The translations under genes and the position numbers were made by a program. A stretch of 64,000 nucleotides of DNA, taken from contig NZ_JAKZFT010000014.1 in the NCBI RefSeq assembly GCF_022808985.1, positions 1 to 64,000 on the forward strand, read 5' to 3'. Positions 9,055-17,197 of the stretch are shown in pieces; position 1 is the first letter of the stretch, and each line of letters opens with the position of its first letter. A model generated the notes under the pieces. That model was not told the origin of the DNA. It made no database searches and saw only the letters and a list, made by a program, of their open reading frames with translations. This DNA is from Geotalea sp. SG265. Its GTDB lineage: Bacteria > Desulfobacterota > Desulfuromonadia > Geobacterales > Geobacteraceae.

Positions 9055-9975
9055 TTATCGACAGTTTTTAAATTTGACATGCAGTCCTTTTACAAAAACC
9101 TTGAATATAATTCGTTGATACACTTTCAGATAAAGTGGAGAAGCAAGCAAAGCCTTCCAGGCATGTGAGAACGCACTTTTTACATCCCCTCCATCAACGA
9201 AGACCACTGCCGTTTCATATTCCAGCATTGTTATTTTTTTTCTTATTATTTTGTCAAATCTATATCCAAGATGCCGGTTTATGGTTTCTGCTGCAAATAT
9301 ACTTTTTTGTAAAGTATCGCGTTTTTTGCTCTGGGACCAGATACCGCCGCTGTGAACTCGATAGGATGCAAGTGATTCATCAATGTAAGCAAAATGTCCG
9401 TGCTCCGCATTCAGGACATGCAACGGCCAGTCTCCCATTGCCATATCGAAATACCATTCCGGAAATTGCTCGATCAGACCGTTTCGGCACAACGTAGAGC
9501 AGGTTGGAATGAAGAAATCGGAAACTATATCTCTCAGAGTGAAAAACGGTCTCAATCTTTTCTTATGAAACAGATGGGCTGGTTTATTGTCGTGCTCATA
9601 AATGACTGTGACATTATGGAAGGAAGCAGCACAGTCGGGATGAGCGTCCAGGAAATCTACCTGCTTTTGCAGTTTTAACGGCGAAGTCCAAAGGTCGTCT
9701 CCTTCGAGTATGGCAATGTATTCACCACGGCAGTCTCTATATGTGCCGACGAAATTCCTTATCATTCCATGGTTTTTTTCCGGCAGCAGTAGGCGAATTT
9801 TATCAGGAAAGTTTTGTTGGTATTCAATGAGGATTTTTCGAGTGTCATCAGTTGAGCAGTCCTCACCAATGACAATTTCATAGTCAAAATCCACCTGCTG
9901 CATTAAGACGCTATCCAACGCCTGAGCGATGAACTGCTCGTGATTATAGGTAATCATCAAAACACTTACTTTCAT
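9055..9975 (-). CDS. Glycosyltransferase family 2
   Basis: A 306-residue GT-A-fold transferase that should add a sugar from a nucleotide donor in O-antigen or outer-core assembly at the inner membrane face. It shows MKVSVLMITYNHEQFIAQAL at the N-terminus, the first acidic motif GEDCSTDDTR (about residue 37) and the DxD-like EGDDLWTSPLK (about residue 91). Donor and acceptor are not predictable. Its start is 3 bases after the stop of the aminotransferase gene upstream, a tight operon junction. Base composition is visibly more AT-rich than in the lpx genes, consistent with exchange of O-antigen genes. Confidence 0.88.
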   Translation of the reverse strand: MKVSVLMITYNHEQFIAQALDSVLMQQVDFDYEIVIGEDCSTDDTRKILIEYQQNFPDKIRLLLPEKNHGMIRNFVGTYRDCRGEYIAILEGDDLWTSPLKLQKQVDFLDAHPDCAASFHNVTVIYEHDNKPAHLFHKKRLRPFFTLRDIVSDFFIPTCSTLCRNGLIEQFPEWYFDMAMGDWPLHVLNAEHGHFAYIDESLASYRVHSGGIWSQSKKRDTLQKSIFAAETINRHLGYRFDKIIRKKITMLEYETAVVFVDGGDVKSAFSHAWKALLASPLYLKVYQRIIFKVFVKGLHVKFKNCR

Positions 9976-9978
9976 CGC

Positions 9979-11187
9979 CTATCCCTGCAAATTCAGCTTG
10001 TTTCTAATCCCTGCTCCATGGTTGACCGCAATCCGAATAATCCCGCAGATGTTGCCGACATCATTAAGACTCACGGCTGTTCCTGTTGGTAAAGACATGA
10101 CACGACTCGCTAATTGCTCAGTATTGGCAAGCAACAGTCTGGCATGAGGAAAATGCGAACGGTATGGTTCCATTTGGTGACAACCGGGATAGAAATAACG
10201 ACGGGCCAAGACATTCTCCGCATGCAAAATGCTGACTAGCTGGTCACGATTAATCTTGGTGACAGTCTCATCAATCTCAAGAATAATGTATTGATAGTTG
10301 CATTTTTCTGTTTCGCTATAGTGCATTAGTTTAATACCTGGAATGTCAGCCAACTCCTGCCGATAATGCTGATAATTCCGTCGATTTACATCAATAAAGC
10401 CATCCAACCCCTCTAAAGAAGAAAGTCCCATTGCCGCAGAAACCTCAGTCATCTTGCCGTTTGTCCCTATGTAATCAACATTATCATAGCCGGCAAACCC
10501 GAAGTTCTTCATCAACCGAATCTTTGCAGCCAATTCATCATTGTCAGTAGTAACAGCCCCACCCTCAAACGTATTAAAGAACTTCGTTGCGTGGAAGCTG
10601 AAAACCTCGGCATCCCCGAAACTGCCAATCATCCGTCCTTGGTGCGAGCAGGAGAAAGCGTGGGCCGCATCGAACAGGAGCTTCAGCCGCCTCCGCTTTG
10701 CAATCTCCGCTAGGGCTTCAATGGAGCAGGGCCTTCCCCAGACGTGTACCCCGATGATGCCAGTGGTGCGGGGAGTGATAAGCTCTTCGACCCGTCGAGG
10801 GTCGAGGTTATGAGTTTCCGGGTCAATATCGCAGAAAACCGGTGTTATCTGCTGCCACTGGAGCGAATGGGGTGTGGCGACAAAGGTAAACGAAGGCACG
10901 ATAACCTCCCCTGTCAACCCGAGTCCCCGGATGACTATTTCCAGAGCTACGGTGGCATTGCACATGGCTATGCAGTGCTTTACACCGATAAAATCTGCAA
11001 GCTTGCGCTCGAACTCCTGCACATATTGACCGTTATTGGTAAACCAGCGCCGGTCAAATATGTCGTTCATCCGCTCCATGAAGCTGGCACGGTTTCCTAT
11101 GTTCGGGCGGCCAACAAAGAGTTTCTCGTCGAAAAGGGGATTGCCTGTGAAAATCGCCAAGTCGCTGATACAGTTTTTGTTATCCAT
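9979..11187 (-). CDS. DegT/DnrJ/EryC1 family sugar aminotransferase
   Basis: A PLP-dependent transaminase of 402 residues that aminates a nucleotide keto-sugar. The PLP-binding lysine is in FSFHATKFFNTFEGGA (about residue 200), with DAAHAFS before it and NATVALEIVIRG near residue 80. The late motif RRYFYPGCHQMEPYR recalls VioA-type enzymes that make dTDP-4-amino-4,6-dideoxyglucose, but GDP-perosamine synthesis is an alternative since gmd is nearby. It is followed by a glycosyltransferase (3-bp gap) and preceded by a PglD-like acyltransferase (4-bp gap), so the product is probably N-acylated and then transferred. Confidence 0.88.
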   Translation of the reverse strand: MDNKNCISDLAIFTGNPLFDEKLFVGRPNIGNRASFMERMNDIFDRRWFTNNGQYVQEFERKLADFIGVKHCIAMCNATVALEIVIRGLGLTGEVIVPSFTFVATPHSLQWQQITPVFCDIDPETHNLDPRRVEELITPRTTGIIGVHVWGRPCSIEALAEIAKRRRLKLLFDAAHAFSCSHQGRMIGSFGDAEVFSFHATKFFNTFEGGAVTTDNDELAAKIRLMKNFGFAGYDNVDYIGTNGKMTEVSAAMGLSSLEGLDGFIDVNRRNYQHYRQELADIPGIKLMHYSETEKCNYQYIILEIDETVTKINRDQLVSILHAENVLARRYFYPGCHQMEPYRSHFPHARLLLANTEQLASRVMSLPTGTAVSLNDVGNICGIIRIAVNHGAGIRNKLNLQG

Positions 11188-11191
11188 TTGT

Positions 11192-11833
11192 TCATAACCT
11201 CTTAATCACTTTTGCGGGCACGCCATAAGCAAGCATACCATCGGGAATATCAGTCACAACGACCGCCCCGGCACCAATCATAACACCCGCTCCGATCCGA
11301 ACCCCATCAACTACGGTAGCCCCTATGCCAACCCAAGTCGCCTTCCCGACAGAGACCCTACCAGCCAGGTGAACACCTGGACAAATGTGAACTCCCTCTC
11401 CAATGATACATTCGTGGTCCACACTGGCACACGTGTTAACAATTACATTATCTCCAATCACTGCCCTTGGGTTCACTACCGCACCGGCGGCAATTACAGT
11501 CCCCGGTCCGACTGTAACGCCTTCAGCCACTGTAGCTCTTGGATGGATTGCAGTAGCGAGGGAGAATCCCTGCTCGAGAGACCACTTTGCTAGCTTGAGC
11601 CGGGCTTCGCAATTGCCAAATCCCAAAATGATATGATCGATGCCTCTGCGCCTAAGGTCTTCCAGACAATTTCGTCCCTCAAAGACAGGAAGACCGCTCA
11701 TACGATTATTAATCGGGTTGGGATTGATATCATCAAGAAAACCGATTAATTCGTAATCGCCACTCTGTTTAATGATATCAGCAACCACCATCGCATGGCC
11801 GGAAGCCCCCCAAACAATCAGTTTTGGCTTCAT
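11192..11833 (-). CDS. PglD/NeuD-family sugar N-/O-acyltransferase
   Basis: A 213-residue left-handed beta-helix acyltransferase. The N-terminal Rossmann-like domain starts MKPKLIVWGASGHAMVVADI and the C-terminal hexapeptide repeats (about residues 100-205) include GPGTVIAAGAVVNPRA and NTCASVDHECIIGEG with the expected catalytic His. Members acetylate 4-amino sugars on nucleotide carriers. It sits directly before the DegT aminotransferase, which would supply such a substrate. The open frame extends 63 codons upstream over the end of the next gene, but ATG 11833 with GGGGAG 6 bases upstream is clearly the start. Confidence 0.88.
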   Translation of the reverse strand: MKPKLIVWGASGHAMVVADIIKQSGDYELIGFLDDINPNPINNRMSGLPVFEGRNCLEDLRRRGIDHIILGFGNCEARLKLAKWSLEQGFSLATAIHPRATVAEGVTVGPGTVIAAGAVVNPRAVIGDNVIVNTCASVDHECIIGEGVHICPGVHLAGRVSVGKATWVGIGATVVDGVRIGAGVMIGAGAVVVTDIPDGMLAYGVPAKVIKRL

Positions 11834-11850
11834 ACCAGCTCCCCTTGTTG

Positions 11851-12810
11851 TTAGAGTTTTAGGTGCAATTTTTTCAAACACACCGTTTTTAAAATCTTCC
11901 AAATCGGACTTAGTATTTTGTACACTGGTACCAACGCCAGAAATTTCCAGGGAGGGCAGTGATGCGAAATTTTCGCCAGCGCCGTCCCCCTGCTTATCAT
12001 TTTGTTTTTGTAAGCTTTCCATATCCTGTATTGCTGATTGTAGAGTAGAAATTTCCTCGGCATACGCCCCAGCGTCACATATGGCTTGGCCCCGTATTCA
12101 TCCAACAGATCAAGCATTTCATCAACATGGACCAGATTCCGCACATTTTCCTTTGTCTGCTGGTCCGCGTGGACCCTGAATGAGGCGAGAGGGTCCCCGA
12201 TAAATGAAAATTCACCCTGCTCAAGCAGATGAAACCACATCTCCAGATCAACAAGTTGACTATACCTGGCGTCAAAAAATCTAAAGGCATCCTTCTTTCT
12301 GAACATTACGACTGAAGGTTCGCCAATCAGGTTTTTCTGAGTAAGGAGACAGTTGTAGATTATTTCGGTACCTTTTTTAATCACGCCGTCCGGGAATGAA
12401 GAAGCTACCTTGATGATATTGGAATCAACATCAATAATGTTCCTTGCACATGCCACAAGAGAGGCTGATCTCTCCGAATCCAAAATTGCCACCATTCGGC
12501 TCAATGCTTCTTTGGAAGCCAGAATATCGTCACCGAACAGGAACTTGACGTATTCTCCTCTCGCTTTTTCCAGACAAGCATTCCAGTTGGTAACCATTCC
12601 CTTGTTAGTATTGTTAAAACAAGCGACAATCCTGTCATCAAGGCTTGCATAATGACTTATGACTTCTTGGCTTGCGTCGGTTGAGCAGTCATCATCTATC
12701 AGCAACTCGAAGTCTGTAAAGGTTTGCTGCAAAATAGATTCAATAGCTTCCGGTAAAAATTTAGCATTTTGATATACCGGCATGCAGACGGTGACCCGCG
12801 GGCTGGTCAT
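11851..12810 (-). CDS. Glycosyltransferase family 2
   Basis: A 319-residue GT2 protein with VTVCMPVYQNAKFLPEAI at the N-terminus, the acidic motif IDDDCSTDASQE (about residue 37) and FLFGDDILASKEA as the metal/nucleotide DxD region (about residue 92). It probably adds one O-antigen or outer-core sugar; the specificity is unknown. The ATG overlaps the stop of the upstream GT2 gene by 4 bases (ATGA), showing translational coupling. The C-terminal 40 residues are basic and hydrophobic, compatible with membrane association. Confidence 0.88.
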   Translation of the reverse strand: MTSPRVTVCMPVYQNAKFLPEAIESILQQTFTDFELLIDDDCSTDASQEVISHYASLDDRIVACFNNTNKGMVTNWNACLEKARGEYVKFLFGDDILASKEALSRMVAILDSERSASLVACARNIIDVDSNIIKVASSFPDGVIKKGTEIIYNCLLTQKNLIGEPSVVMFRKKDAFRFFDARYSQLVDLEMWFHLLEQGEFSFIGDPLASFRVHADQQTKENVRNLVHVDEMLDLLDEYGAKPYVTLGRMPRKFLLYNQQYRIWKAYKNKMISRGTALAKISHHCPPWKFLALVPVYKILSPIWKILKTVCLKKLHLKL

Positions 12811-13790
12811 GAAGGATGCCTTTCAGTCCGATGCAGTATTTCCCCATCACTCATACTCAGGTTATCGATCACGCTTTTGCGATATGACTTGGCCAGCTTT
12901 ATCTGGCGTAAAGCCCCAAAGAAAGCCGCATAGTAAGGAATGTCAAACCAGAGGAAACTTATCGCCAAGCGCAATAAAGTGTGCATTGCATTCTGGGCTA
13001 TAAAACGTGGGTCTGTCAAATTGATCCAGTGAAACAGAAAGCGGTTGCGGAAGTAGATAGTGCGTTTAAGCCTTTTCTTTACTTTGCCAATAGTGGCGCT
13101 TGAGTAATGATAAGCCGTAGTTTTCGGTTCATATATGCTTTTCCAGCCCCGCTTCCATGCACGATAGGAGATGTCCACATCTTCGAACAGGTAGGGTGTA
13201 AATATATGCGAGAATCCGCCTAAAGCGCTGAATTTTGCAAGATCATAGACGACGCATGCGCCAACGGCGTAAAGGTTCTCCCTTGCCCCTGAATTTTCTT
13301 TTATATTGGCAAATCCCCCCTTCAGGAAACCTTTGCCATACATGCCGAAAACTATGCCCTGGTTCCTCCCCTCACGTTCTGCTAAAATATTCGGTGTGAC
13401 CGCAAATGTGTCAGGGTCTTCAAAATGACAGAAAAGGGGTTCAATCAAACCAGCCTCAACCTTGACATCATTATTCAGACACAACGCAAGTGAATACTTT
13501 GCTGCAGCCATGCCAGCATTGCAGGTACCAGCGAAACCCATATTTTGGGCATTGATGATAAGTCTGATCTGAGGATAATTCTTATTCAAAAATTGAACGC
13601 TTTTATCCGAACTGCAATCATCAACAACGATAATCTCGGAGTCCCCCCCCCAAAGTCCCAATGCCTCGACAATGGATGGCAGGTTCTGGCGCAACAAGTC
13701 CTCACCGTTGTATGTGGGAATTACGACACTTAACCCCACGCTTAAACCTGATAACTCTTCTTCACCAGCAAGATTTTGGTCATACGCCAT
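12807..13790 (-). CDS. Glycosyltransferase family 2, WbbL/rhamnosyltransferase-like
   Basis: A 327-residue transferase with VGLSVVIPTYNGEDLLRQNL, VDDCSSDKS and LCLNNDVKVEAG as the donor-site motifs. The later ALGGFSHIFTPYLFEDVDIS has the ED motif expected for the catalytic base in the WbbL-like group, whose known members include rhamnosyltransferases. The ATG is preceded by TGGAG at a spacing of 6. It overlaps the next GT2 gene by ATGA. About 100 bases separate it from the WaaE-like gene upstream. Confidence 0.88.
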   Translation of the reverse strand: MAYDQNLAGEEELSGLSVGLSVVIPTYNGEDLLRQNLPSIVEALGLWGGDSEIIVVDDCSSDKSVQFLNKNYPQIRLIINAQNMGFAGTCNAGMAAAKYSLALCLNNDVKVEAGLIEPLFCHFEDPDTFAVTPNILAEREGRNQGIVFGMYGKGFLKGGFANIKENSGARENLYAVGACVVYDLAKFSALGGFSHIFTPYLFEDVDISYRAWKRGWKSIYEPKTTAYHYSSATIGKVKKRLKRTIYFRNRFLFHWINLTDPRFIAQNAMHTLLRLAISFLWFDIPYYAAFFGALRQIKLAKSYRKSVIDNLSMSDGEILHRTERHPS

Positions 13791-13889
13791 TCTTAGCTCC
13801 AGTTGTACATTGTTGCTTCATAATCCCTTCCTCTTGGGGCTGAAGTTGCCCAAGGAGCGACTTCAAAGGGCAAAACCGTCAGAGCGAAT

Positions 13890-14687
13890 TCACCGGTCAT
13901 GATTTTCTGGGACAAGGCAACGTTGTCCGTTTTCAAGCTCGTACAGCCGAAAATATTTGTAAAATGTGCCGAATCCCCCCATGGCGGCAATAGCTGCGCC
14001 ATGGACCCCATCCAAGAACCCGAGACGGATGACATAGCGCAAAAATAGCATATGGATAGGGCGCAAAAAATCAAACCAGAGGGGGCGGCGACCGCGATCA
14101 TGCATATCTACAGCCGAAAGTTCTGCATAACGCATAGTACGCTGGGCATATGTCTTCAAATCTAAATCCTGGCAATGCAGGATGTCCTGGGAGATGCGGC
14201 GCACCGCTCCGCGGGGCTGGAAATGTTCGTGAACTCTGGATGTGGTCCACGAACCTCGCCCCTTATGGTAGAGACGCACCTTGTAATCGGGATATAATGA
14301 CGAATGACGGATCCATTTTCCCCAAAAGCGGGTAAGCCGTCGGAACGCAAAGGCGTCGTAGCAGGTAAAGTCTTTAGAATTTAACGCAAGGATAGCCTGC
14401 TGCAATGCCGGCGAAATACGCTCATCGGCATCAAGTTCCAGCACCCACTCGTTGCGGGTCGCCTCCATGGCAAACCGCTTTTGGGCACTGAAGCTGGCAA
14501 ATGAATTACTGATCACCCGGCACCCCAAGTCGGCGCATCGTTCTGGAGTACCGTCGTCACTGAAATCATCTACCACCACAACTTCATCTACAAAACTGAG
14601 CGAAGCAATACAGTCGTCAATGGAGTGGCGTTCGTTTTTGGTGATAACAAATGCCGAAATGGGCAATTTCTGAACAGGAGCATTCAC
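13890..14687 (-). CDS. WaaE/KdtX-like LPS core glycosyltransferase, GT2
   Basis: A 265-residue GT2 protein of the WaaE type, which adds glucose to the first heptose of the inner core in enterobacteria; acceptor use here is inferred. Motifs are LPISAFVITKNERHSIDDC, VVDDFSDDGTPERC and VLELDADERISP (about residue 80), then EHFQPRGAVRRI. I use the GTG at 14687, which overlaps the stop of the waaF-like gene as GTGA and has AAGGTGG about 6 bases upstream. The open frame runs 25 codons further but only inside the neighbour. Confidence 0.85.
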   Translation of the reverse strand: MNAPVQKLPISAFVITKNERHSIDDCIASLSFVDEVVVVDDFSDDGTPERCADLGCRVISNSFASFSAQKRFAMEATRNEWVLELDADERISPALQQAILALNSKDFTCYDAFAFRRLTRFWGKWIRHSSLYPDYKVRLYHKGRGSWTTSRVHEHFQPRGAVRRISQDILHCQDLDLKTYAQRTMRYAELSAVDMHDRGRRPLWFDFLRPIHMLFLRYVIRLGFLDGVHGAAIAAMGGFGTFYKYFRLYELENGQRCLVPENHDR

Positions 14688-15769
14688 TGGCGACCACCTT
14701 TTTCTACTAGAATCTGCTGGCAGGTCGATTCGACTTCGTCCACCGTGATAGCCTCGATGCAAACAGGCTTCCCATGCACAGATGGGCTACACTCGGTGAA
14801 AAATTTTTGTTTGCAGGGGCTGCAGGGCAACCGATGGTGCAGAATCCGACAGTCTTGTCCACATGGACCGAATTTAACCGGCGATTGCGGGCCGAAAACA
14901 GCCACCAGAGGGACCCCAAGGGCCGCCCCCAGGTGCATGATGCCACTGTCGTTGCAGACCAGAAGGCAGCACCGGACAAGGATCGCCATGGTCTGGCGGA
15001 GGGTAGTGCTGCCGACCACCATCACAGGCTCGGGAGAGATGCTTTCCTTGAGGACTTGTGCCTGCTCCACATCCCGGCCGCCGCCGAAGAGGACGATTCG
15101 TGCATGGGATAACTGCTGCAGCCGGTTGGCCGTCTCGATGAAGTTATCCTGATGCCACCCCCGGACCGGGTTGGCGGCAAAGGGATGGATCGCAATAAGC
15201 AAGTCTCCGGCACCAATGCCATGCTCTGCCAAGTAGCGGTCGGCGAAATCCTGCTCCTCTGGCGAAATCCACGCCTCCAGATGATCGTCGCTGACCTTCA
15301 CCCCATCAGCCCGCAATACATCAAGGAAGTTCTGCACCTCGTGGCGGTCATGCCGGTACGGTACCGGTTTCGTGAGCAAAAAGCTTCGGCCTTCAGTGCT
15401 GAAACCGATCCGTTCCCTGGCGCCGCTCAGAAGCGCCATGACGGCACTGGTGAAGGATCGCTTCAACACATAAACCTTGTCGAAGCGCTTTGCCCGCAGG
15501 TCCCGCATAAATCGCCATTTGGCCGCCAGACTGCGGTGAGTCCCGCTGCTGTCAGCATGGATCGTCACCGGGTCCCAATAAATCAGTTCATCCACATAGG
15601 GTATGCCTTTCACCACTTCCGATGAGCCGGGCGCCACCATCCAGGCAATATAAGCTTCGGGCTCGGCACGGCGCAGGTTGCGCAGAAAGGGGACCGTAAG
15701 AATGGTGTCACCGATGAAGCGGTAGCGCATCACCAGTATATTTTTTCGCTGTTTGCTGGTTATTGTCAT
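14684..15769 (-). CDS. waaF: LPS heptosyltransferase II-like, GT9 family
   Basis: A GT9 transferase of about 361 residues, probably adding the second heptose to the inner core. It shows ILVMRYRFIGDTILTVPFL at the N-terminus, IHPFAANPVRGWHQDNF in the middle and LVCNDSGIMHLGAALGVPL near the C-terminus, followed by a cysteine-rich tail with CSPCKQKFFTEC. The start is uncertain: ATG 15769 follows GGTGG, while an in-frame ATG at 15817 adds 16 residues without a ribosome-binding site. It overlaps the WaaE-like gene by 4 bases and follows the Trm112-like gene, so it belongs to the lpxK end of the operon. Confidence 0.82.
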   Translation of the reverse strand: MTITSKQRKNILVMRYRFIGDTILTVPFLRNLRRAEPEAYIAWMVAPGSSEVVKGIPYVDELIYWDPVTIHADSSGTHRSLAAKWRFMRDLRAKRFDKVYVLKRSFTSAVMALLSGARERIGFSTEGRSFLLTKPVPYRHDRHEVQNFLDVLRADGVKVSDDHLEAWISPEEQDFADRYLAEHGIGAGDLLIAIHPFAANPVRGWHQDNFIETANRLQQLSHARIVLFGGGRDVEQAQVLKESISPEPVMVVGSTTLRQTMAILVRCCLLVCNDSGIMHLGAALGVPLVAVFGPQSPVKFGPCGQDCRILHHRLPCSPCKQKFFTECSPSVHGKPVCIEAITVDEVESTCQQILVEKGGRQ

Positions 15770-15850
15770 CTCCACCACCGCCGCCAACTGACGACGAAAA
15801 GGTGCATTTTTCCACATCTTGCGGGGAATTGCAAGGCTCGGTGGATGGTT

Positions 15851-16024
15851 TCAGCCATCCAGCTTTTCCGCTTCATCCACCAGCATCACCGGAATGCCGT
15901 CACGAACGGGGTACCTGAGGCGGCAGGCTTCGCAGACCAGGCCGGAGCCGTCATCTGTAACAGCAAGCACCCCCTTGCAGGCTGGGCAAGCGAGAATAGC
16001 GAGCAGGTCCTGGGAAAGGGTCAT
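15851..16024 (-). CDS. Trm112/YcaR-family small zinc-ribbon-like protein
   Basis: A 57-residue protein beginning MTLSQDLLAILACPACKG. A first CPAC pair (about residues 13-16), a second CEAC pair (about 35-38) and the PVRDGIPVMLVDEA tail are the Trm112/YcaR pattern. In E. coli ycaR lies beside lpxK, and the same neighbourhood is seen here. Known Trm112 proteins activate methyltransferases, but the bacterial role is not established. The ATG has GGAGGT at a spacing of about 7, placed inside the lpxK end; the gap to lpxK is 5 bases. Confidence 0.88.
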   Translation of the reverse strand: MTLSQDLLAILACPACKGVLAVTDDGSGLVCEACRLRYPVRDGIPVMLVDEAEKLDG

Positions 16025-16029
16025 CGGCT

Positions 16030-17112
16030 TTACCTCCTGAAAAGTGCGTCCAGCCGGGCATCGATCATACCGGGATCGGAAAAGCGCAGCTCCAACGGGG
16101 CCACATGAACTGTGCCCAGCCGGGAAGCATGGGGGTGAAGTTTAACGGCATCCTTCTCGGTGGTGATAAGATATTCGGAGCGGGATGCGGTCATGAGCCG
16201 GCAAAGGGCGGCAATTTCATCCTCCCCGTAATCCGAGTGATCGGGAAAGGCCAGTGTAGCCACCGGATGGACCCCAGACTTTTCCAGGGAATCAAAAAAG
16301 GAAGCTGGGTCGGCGATGCCGGCAAAAGCGAGTCCCCGTTTTCCGCTCAGGTCACTGGACGGGACCACCGGTCCGCCACTCAATGGAACATAGCCGGAAA
16401 GCTCATGGCTGGCGCGGCAGACCGGTTTGTCCGTCATGAACGGGAGCGACACCTGGCGGTTATCCTTGCACCTGGTAAGCAATATCAGGTCGGCGCGCCC
16501 CATGGCAGATGGTGGCTCCCGCATAAGCCCTGCAGGAAAGGTCCTGCCATTGGCCAGCGGCCGCTCGCAATCCATCAGCAGGATGTTCAGGTCCCGATGC
16601 AGGGCCATGTGCTGAAAACCATCGTCGAGAATGAAGACGTCGGGATTGCAGCGCTCCTGGGCCAGGAGCCCAGCCCGGTGCCGGTCCGCACCAACGATGA
16701 CGATCAGTCCGGGAATAGAGCGGGCCAGGAGCAGAGGTTCGTCGCCAGCCTCCTCAGGTGTTGCGTGGATATTCTGCCCATCGGAAACCATATGAATGGC
16801 ACCGGCAAGGTTGCCGCCGTATCCGCGGGAAAGGACCGCGACCAGCTTCCCCTGCGCCATGAACCGCCGTGCCAGCCACGCAACGGTCGGCGTCTTGCCG
16901 GTGCCTCCGGCAACGAGATTGCCGACGGCTATGACCGGCTTGTCCAGTCGTCGCACCGGCAACAGCCCTAAAGAGTAGGCAAAAGCTCGCAGGCGCATAA
17001 CCAGGGCATAAATATACGAGCAGCCGATGAGAAGCACAAGCAGGCATCGATCCGCAGTGCCTTTTCTCTTACCCTCCACTAGCTCCTTGTAATAACGTTC
17101 CATATCAGCCAT
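16030..17112 (-). CDS. lpxK: Tetraacyldisaccharide 4'-kinase
   Basis: Phosphorylates the 4' position of the lipid A disaccharide at the inner membrane, using ATP. The 360-residue protein has a hydrophobic N-terminal anchor (about residues 22-50), then the P-loop [13 protein letters not shown] (about residues 64-76), LSRGYGG, and the acidic [19 protein letters not shown]. The start is ATG 17112 or ATG 17103; neither has a good ribosome-binding site, and a heptamer array begins 8 bases upstream, which may have altered the original leader. It follows waaA and precedes the Trm112-like gene. Confidence 0.95.
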   Translation of the reverse strand: MADMERYYKELVEGKRKGTADRCLLVLLIGCSYIYALVMRLRAFAYSLGLLPVRRLDKPVIAVGNLVAGGTGKTPTVAWLARRFMAQGKLVAVLSRGYGGNLAGAIHMVSDGQNIHATPEEAGDEPLLLARSIPGLIVIVGADRHRAGLLAQERCNPDVFILDDGFQHMALHRDLNILLMDCERPLANGRTFPAGLMREPPSAMGRADLILLTRCKDNRQVSLPFMTDKPVCRASHELSGYVPLSGGPVVPSSDLSGKRGLAFAGIADPASFFDSLEKSGVHPVATLAFPDHSDYGEDEIAALCRLMTASRSEYLITTEKDAVKLHPHASRLGTVHVAPLELRFSDPGMIDARLDALFRR

Positions 17113-17120
17113 AAAAATTT

Positions 17121-17163
17121 GTTCTATGTTCTATGTTCTATATTCTGGGTTCGATGTTCGAGG
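17121..17163 (+). repeat. Heptamer array (GTTCTAT type) between waaA and lpxK
   Basis: Units GTTCTAT (three times), ATTCTGG, GTTCGAT, GTTCGAG: the same family and orientation as 4131-4200, without a four-helix-bundle gene beside it. Confidence 0.9.
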
Positions 17164-17169
17164 TTTTAA

Positions 17170-17197
17170 CCTCACTCCTCACTCCTCACTCCTCACC
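17170..17197 (+). repeat. Heptamer array (CCTCACT type) at the waaA 3' end
   Basis: Three perfect CCTCACT units and one CCTCACC. The waaA stop codon (17193-17195) is inside the last unit. Related units occur at 24764-24805 and 34933-34946. Confidence 0.9.
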
